Positions 15,455 through 17,639 of a stretch of 17,639 nucleotides of DNA are shown here, one piece after another. A model generated the notes under the pieces. The model was not told the origin of the DNA and made no database searches. It saw nothing but the letters and a program-made list of their open reading frames with translations. Numbering within the stretch: position 1 is the stretch's first letter; each line of letters begins with the position of its first letter. Made by a program: the position numbers and the translations under genes. Source of the DNA: Bacteroidota bacterium (GTDB lineage Bacteria; Bacteroidota; Bacteroidia; J057); the NCBI GenBank assembly GCA_963169475.1, contig CAUJFT010000366.1, positions 1 to 17,639 on the forward strand, read 5' to 3'.

Positions 15455-15712
15455 TTACAAATTATTGGTACCGCTATTAAAAACGGATAACCAGCCTTTA
15501 ACACGATTCAGGCTTACTGTCAATTTACGCCTTGTTAGTGGGCGGGGATAGTTCCCCCTACTTCCAAACTTAAAAAGACGCTTAAAACTTAATCCGTCTA
15601 ATATTTGATACGCTACTTGGGCATCGCCAAGTCTATAATCGCGTTGAAGTATCGTCTTTTTAATATCGAAAGGTTTTGCGGTTATATTGTTCTTTTTGAT
15701 AGTACTAAACAT
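15455..15712 (-). pseudogene. Truncated IS5-type transposase fragment
   Basis: An 85-codon minus-strand frame from the ATG at 15712. Residues about 13-47 (PFDIKKTILQRDYRLGDAQV then AYQILDGLSFKRLF) follow the N-terminal pattern of IS5-family transposases, usually written LQRxYxLxDxQxxYQIxDxLSFxRFL. The match stops at FKFGS, where the VPDxxTxWxFR block should follow, and the remaining residues look unrelated. There is no DDE domain in the gap. It is best read as a deleted remnant; a chance open frame is the alternative. Confidence 0.55.
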
Positions 15713-15983
15713 ATTTCTTTTTAATAATCCTAATCAATATGTCAAAATCAATCGCTAAATTTCTCCTCTCTAACGAATTGTTAATGGGTGATAAATTTTC
15801 AAGGGTTTCGTACTCATCAAATCAGCTATTTTTGCTTAATAGTTGCTATTATTTGAGTGTAAAATATATATAATCAATTTATTATCAAAGTATTAAAACA
15901 TATAAACCTGCTTAATATTTATATACTTTGTCATTTCAGCCAACACAAGAAAGATACCGCCATCTTCCCTAGTGGGCTGGGAG

Positions 15984-16052
15984 TTATATTTCGCTTACGC
16001 TCAACATAACGGAGCCTCCTTGAGTTCCCGTATGGTTCTGATAGTTTTTAAA
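15984..16052 (+). repeat. Diverged intergenic repeat, copy 2 (family B)
   Basis: Matches the reverse strand of 1804-1869: TCAACAT, then 17 nt further TTCCCGTAT, CTGATA and TTTTAA. Upstream of it (from about 15940, TGTCATTTCAGCCAACA) the sequence resembles TGTCATTTC-type intergenic repeats that I recall from other Bacteroidota, so the full element may begin near 15938. Confidence 0.5.
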
Positions 16053-16078
16053 GTAGTTGCTTGGTACAAGCAAATATT

Positions 16079-16111
16079 TTTGAAATTATTCTCTTTTTCT
16101 CATTATTTTTG
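16079..16111 (+). promoter_or_regulatory. Promoter of the small lipoprotein gene
   Basis: TTTG (16079-16082) and TATTTTTG (16104-16111) are spaced by 21 nt, matching the Bacteroidota consensus. The leader to the ATG at 16190 would be about 72 nt. Confidence 0.55.
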
Positions 16112-16189
16112 TCGCTGAATGGCTATTGCAGGGTTAATGGGATTAGACATTGCCCTTTGTAGCCAATAGGGAGATATTACACCAAAGAA

Positions 16190-16600
16190 ATGAAAAAAAA
16201 GAAACGTACATCTATAATTTTATATAAAATAATATGGGCAATGTTCCCTTTTTTTATGCTGTCTGGGTGTGTTACGCGAGAGAATTATGATGATGTAAAA
16301 TATAAGAACGGCGTTTTGAAGGAGCAGGTTGAGCGTGCTAGTGGACTTAATCGGCAGTTACAAGAGTATGTTGACCGCCATATTCAGGAGTTTCATGCTG
16401 GGGAGCAAATCATACTTCCAGATTTTGCTACCCAAGCGATACCGGCTTTTGTAAAAGACAGCGAAATCCGTGAGCTTAGAATAGAAATTAACCGCCTAAA
16501 AAGAGAAGGCGAGTTTAAGGATAAATTAATCAGGGAGCTTAGAAATCATTCCTCTCTCAAAGATACAAGTATTAATGTGCAGGTAGAAGCTCCGCAATAA
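16190..16600 (+). CDS. Small coiled-coil lipoprotein of unknown function
   Basis: 136 residues. A very basic N-terminus (MKKKKRT) and a hydrophobic stretch end in LSGC, so Cys27 should be lipidated. The mature part is mostly charged and helical: residues about 32-62 (NYDDVKYKNGVLKEQVERAS) and 88-118 (SEIRELRIEINRLKREGEFK) have heptad-like spacing and probably form coiled coils, joined by a less helical DFATQAIPAF segment. I recognise no family. The gene is 98 nt upstream of the PorV/PorQ-like gene on the same strand, with a promoter of its own and another in between, so the two may be functionally but not strictly transcriptionally linked. A role as an outer-membrane or periplasmic scaffold is only a guess. 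Confidence 0.82.
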   Translation: MKKKKRTSIILYKIIWAMFPFFMLSGCVTRENYDDVKYKNGVLKEQVERASGLNRQLQEYVDRHIQEFHAGEQIILPDFATQAIPAFVKDSEIRELRIEINRLKREGEFKDKLIRELRNHSSLKDTSINVQVEAPQ

Positions 16601-16618
16601 GGAAAAAGGAAAAGTTTA

Positions 16619-16648
16619 TTGGAAATTCAATTCAATTCAATAACTTTG
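16619..16648 (+). promoter_or_regulatory. Promoter of the PorV/PorQ-like gene
   Basis: TTG (16619-16621) and TAACTTTG (16641-16648) are spaced by 19 nt. The inferred start of transcription near 16655 fits the ATG at 16699 better than the GTG at 16663. Confidence 0.6.
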
Positions 16649-16698
16649 GGGCGAAAGTATGGGTGTACATGTTTTTTTATTTAAGCATTAGAGAATTT

Positions 16699-17562
16699 AT
16701 GAGATCTGGTTTACTTACAATATTACTTTTAATTTGCATAGGAGAGGGGAAAATATTAGCCGGGAATGACCCCACATTACTTGGCGCAAGGGGAGTCGCC
16801 TTGGGTCGGGCTTATACTGCAATAAGAGGAGATTTATGGGCGATGTCTTATAACCCTGCGGGTATTTCTATGTTATCTTCCGCCCAAGTGGGAATTTATA
16901 CTGAACGGCGTTTTGGCTTAAAAGAGTTGATGTACGGAGGGGCAGCATTTGCTATGCCCTTGAAAGGTAGGCATTATATTGGGGCGGAGGTTGGCTCTTT
17001 TGGGTTTAGTAATTATAGAGAAAGCAAAATAGGGGTAAATTATGCCACTTACTTTATGGATATATTAAGTATTGGCACAAAAATCAATGTTGCAAATATC
17101 AACATTCCCGACCTTGGTAGTAGCATGAGTGTATGGGCGGATATTGGATTGAATGTAAAAGTAACCAAAAATATTAATATTGGTGCAAGCGCGTATAATG
17201 TAACCCAAGCAAAACTCCGAACGCAAAACGGCAATCAAAATATCCCTACTGTGCTTACTACCGGAATCTCCTATACCCCTTCTGATAAAGTAACGATTGT
17301 TGCTGATGTTCAGAAAGACATGACCCGTCCGGTTTCTTTTAGAGGAGGAGTAGAATACAATTTCTACAAAGGTTGGCACGCAAGGGTAGGGGCCGGAACG
17401 CAGCCTACCTTGCTCACTTTTGGTGTGGGGTGGCAGTATAAGGAAATGTTTAATATTGATTTTTCTTCTTCTATTCATCAGACACTTGGCTACACCCCCT
17501 ATCTTTCTATGACTTACCGCTTTGGAAAGAAGATAGCTTCGACTCCGGAAGAAACAGAATAA
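16699..17562 (+). CDS. PorV/PorQ-like outer-membrane beta-barrel protein
   Basis: 287 residues from the ATG at 16699, which begins a compact signal peptide (MRSGLLTILLLICIGEG to about LAG). In-frame GTG (16663) and ATG (16669) codons lie upstream but are too close to the predicted transcript start. The mature N-terminus LLGARGVALGRAYTAIRGDLWAMSYNPAGIS has the FadL/PorV-type motif in which a small N-terminal segment with GxxxGxAxxA and YNPAG precedes the barrel. Repeated beta strands follow (GAEVGSFGFSNY, IGASAYNVTQ, GVEYNFYKGWHARVGAG), ending in a typical barrel C-terminal strand (YLSMTYRFGKK). It is shorter than PorV (about 390 residues) and may be a PorQ-like or lineage-specific paralogue. 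Such proteins shuttle or anchor T9SS cargo; that role is inferred here. Confidence 0.82.
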   Translation: MRSGLLTILLLICIGEGKILAGNDPTLLGARGVALGRAYTAIRGDLWAMSYNPAGISMLSSAQVGIYTERRFGLKELMYGGAAFAMPLKGRHYIGAEVGSFGFSNYRESKIGVNYATYFMDILSIGTKINVANINIPDLGSSMSVWADIGLNVKVTKNINIGASAYNVTQAKLRTQNGNQNIPTVLTTGISYTPSDKVTIVADVQKDMTRPVSFRGGVEYNFYKGWHARVGAGTQPTLLTFGVGWQYKEMFNIDFSSSIHQTLGYTPYLSMTYRFGKKIASTPEETE

Positions 17563-17588
17563 GCATACATTCACCTCAGAAATTCATT

Positions 17589-17639
17589 ATGAAAATAGGC
17601 AAAATATTTTTTATCTTTCTCATACTCTGCGTGAACCTT
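17589..17639 (+). CDS. N-terminus of another exported protein, cut by the window edge
   Basis: An ATG at 17589 opens a frame of 17 codons to the edge: MKIGKIFFIFLILCVNL. Lysines followed by a hydrophobic run are typical of a signal peptide. It begins 26 nt after the PorV/PorQ-like stop, so it is probably co-transcribed with it. The product cannot be identified from this fragment. Confidence 0.6.
   Translation, partial: MKIGKIFFIFLILCVNL

Larger units (their letters stand above)
15340..16189. other. 850-nt gap holding repeat and IS remnants
   Basis: Apart from the transposase remnant (15455-15712), the family B repeat (15984-16052) and a promoter at 16079-16111, this AT-rich stretch contains a 10-bp palindrome TGTTATAACA at 15360-15369 shortly after the upstream stop. 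I find no functional gene in it. Confidence 0.6.

Noticed and set aside
16190..17639. A toxin-antitoxin or defence module formed by the small lipoprotein and its neighbour
   Set aside because: Both carry export signals and the second is a PorV/PorQ-like barrel, so an envelope role fits better.

Overview
This window comes from a low-GC member of the Bacteroidota, most likely a gliding or formerly gliding lineage such as the Cytophagales (the order is an inference). The evidence is a gldJ-type lipoprotein gene, a PorP/SprF-family outer-membrane protein, a PorV/PorQ-like barrel, a secreted metalloprotease with a type IX secretion (T9SS) sorting tail, and several promoters of the Bacteroidota TTTG-N19-21-TAnnTTTG type. 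No tRNA, rRNA, CRISPR array or intact insertion sequence was seen.

The left half (1 to about 10.7 kb) is read entirely from the minus strand. In transcription order within each block it holds: (a) an exported alpha/beta hydrolase, an SdpR-like ArsR repressor with a TTG start, and an SdpI-like membrane protein cut by the window edge, which look like one operon; (b) rplU-rpmA with its own promoter and a hairpin terminator; (c) an 848-aa secreted M43-type zinc metalloprotease with two FN3-PPC modules and a T9SS C-terminal domain, carrying a run of ten G in its coding strand; (d) sdaAB, a TolC-type outer-membrane efflux protein, a membrane-fusion (HlyD/MacA-like) protein and a stand-alone NatA-like ABC ATPase with no permease gene next to it.

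The right half (11.2 kb to the end) is read from the plus strand and consists of cell-envelope genes: a PorP/SprF protein, gldJ, an exported protein made of a predicted barrel, a Pro/Glu/Lys linker and a C-terminal beta domain, a small coiled-coil lipoprotein, a PorV/PorQ-like barrel, and the first 17 codons of another exported protein. Three of these have recognisable promoters of their own, so this is a cluster of related genes more than one operon. It probably serves T9SS and gliding or outer-membrane assembly.

The gaps are unusually informative. An approximately 118-bp non-coding repeat occurs at 2827-2944 and again, colinear and in the same orientation, at 13797-13916. A second, more diverged intergenic family is shared by 1804-1869 (minus) and 15984-16052 (plus). 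An 85-bp element with 14-bp perfect terminal inverted repeats and flanking ATAG direct repeats sits at 6831-6915. A truncated IS5-type transposase fragment lies at 15455-15712. Together these suggest that the intergenic regions have been shaped by small mobile or repetitive elements.
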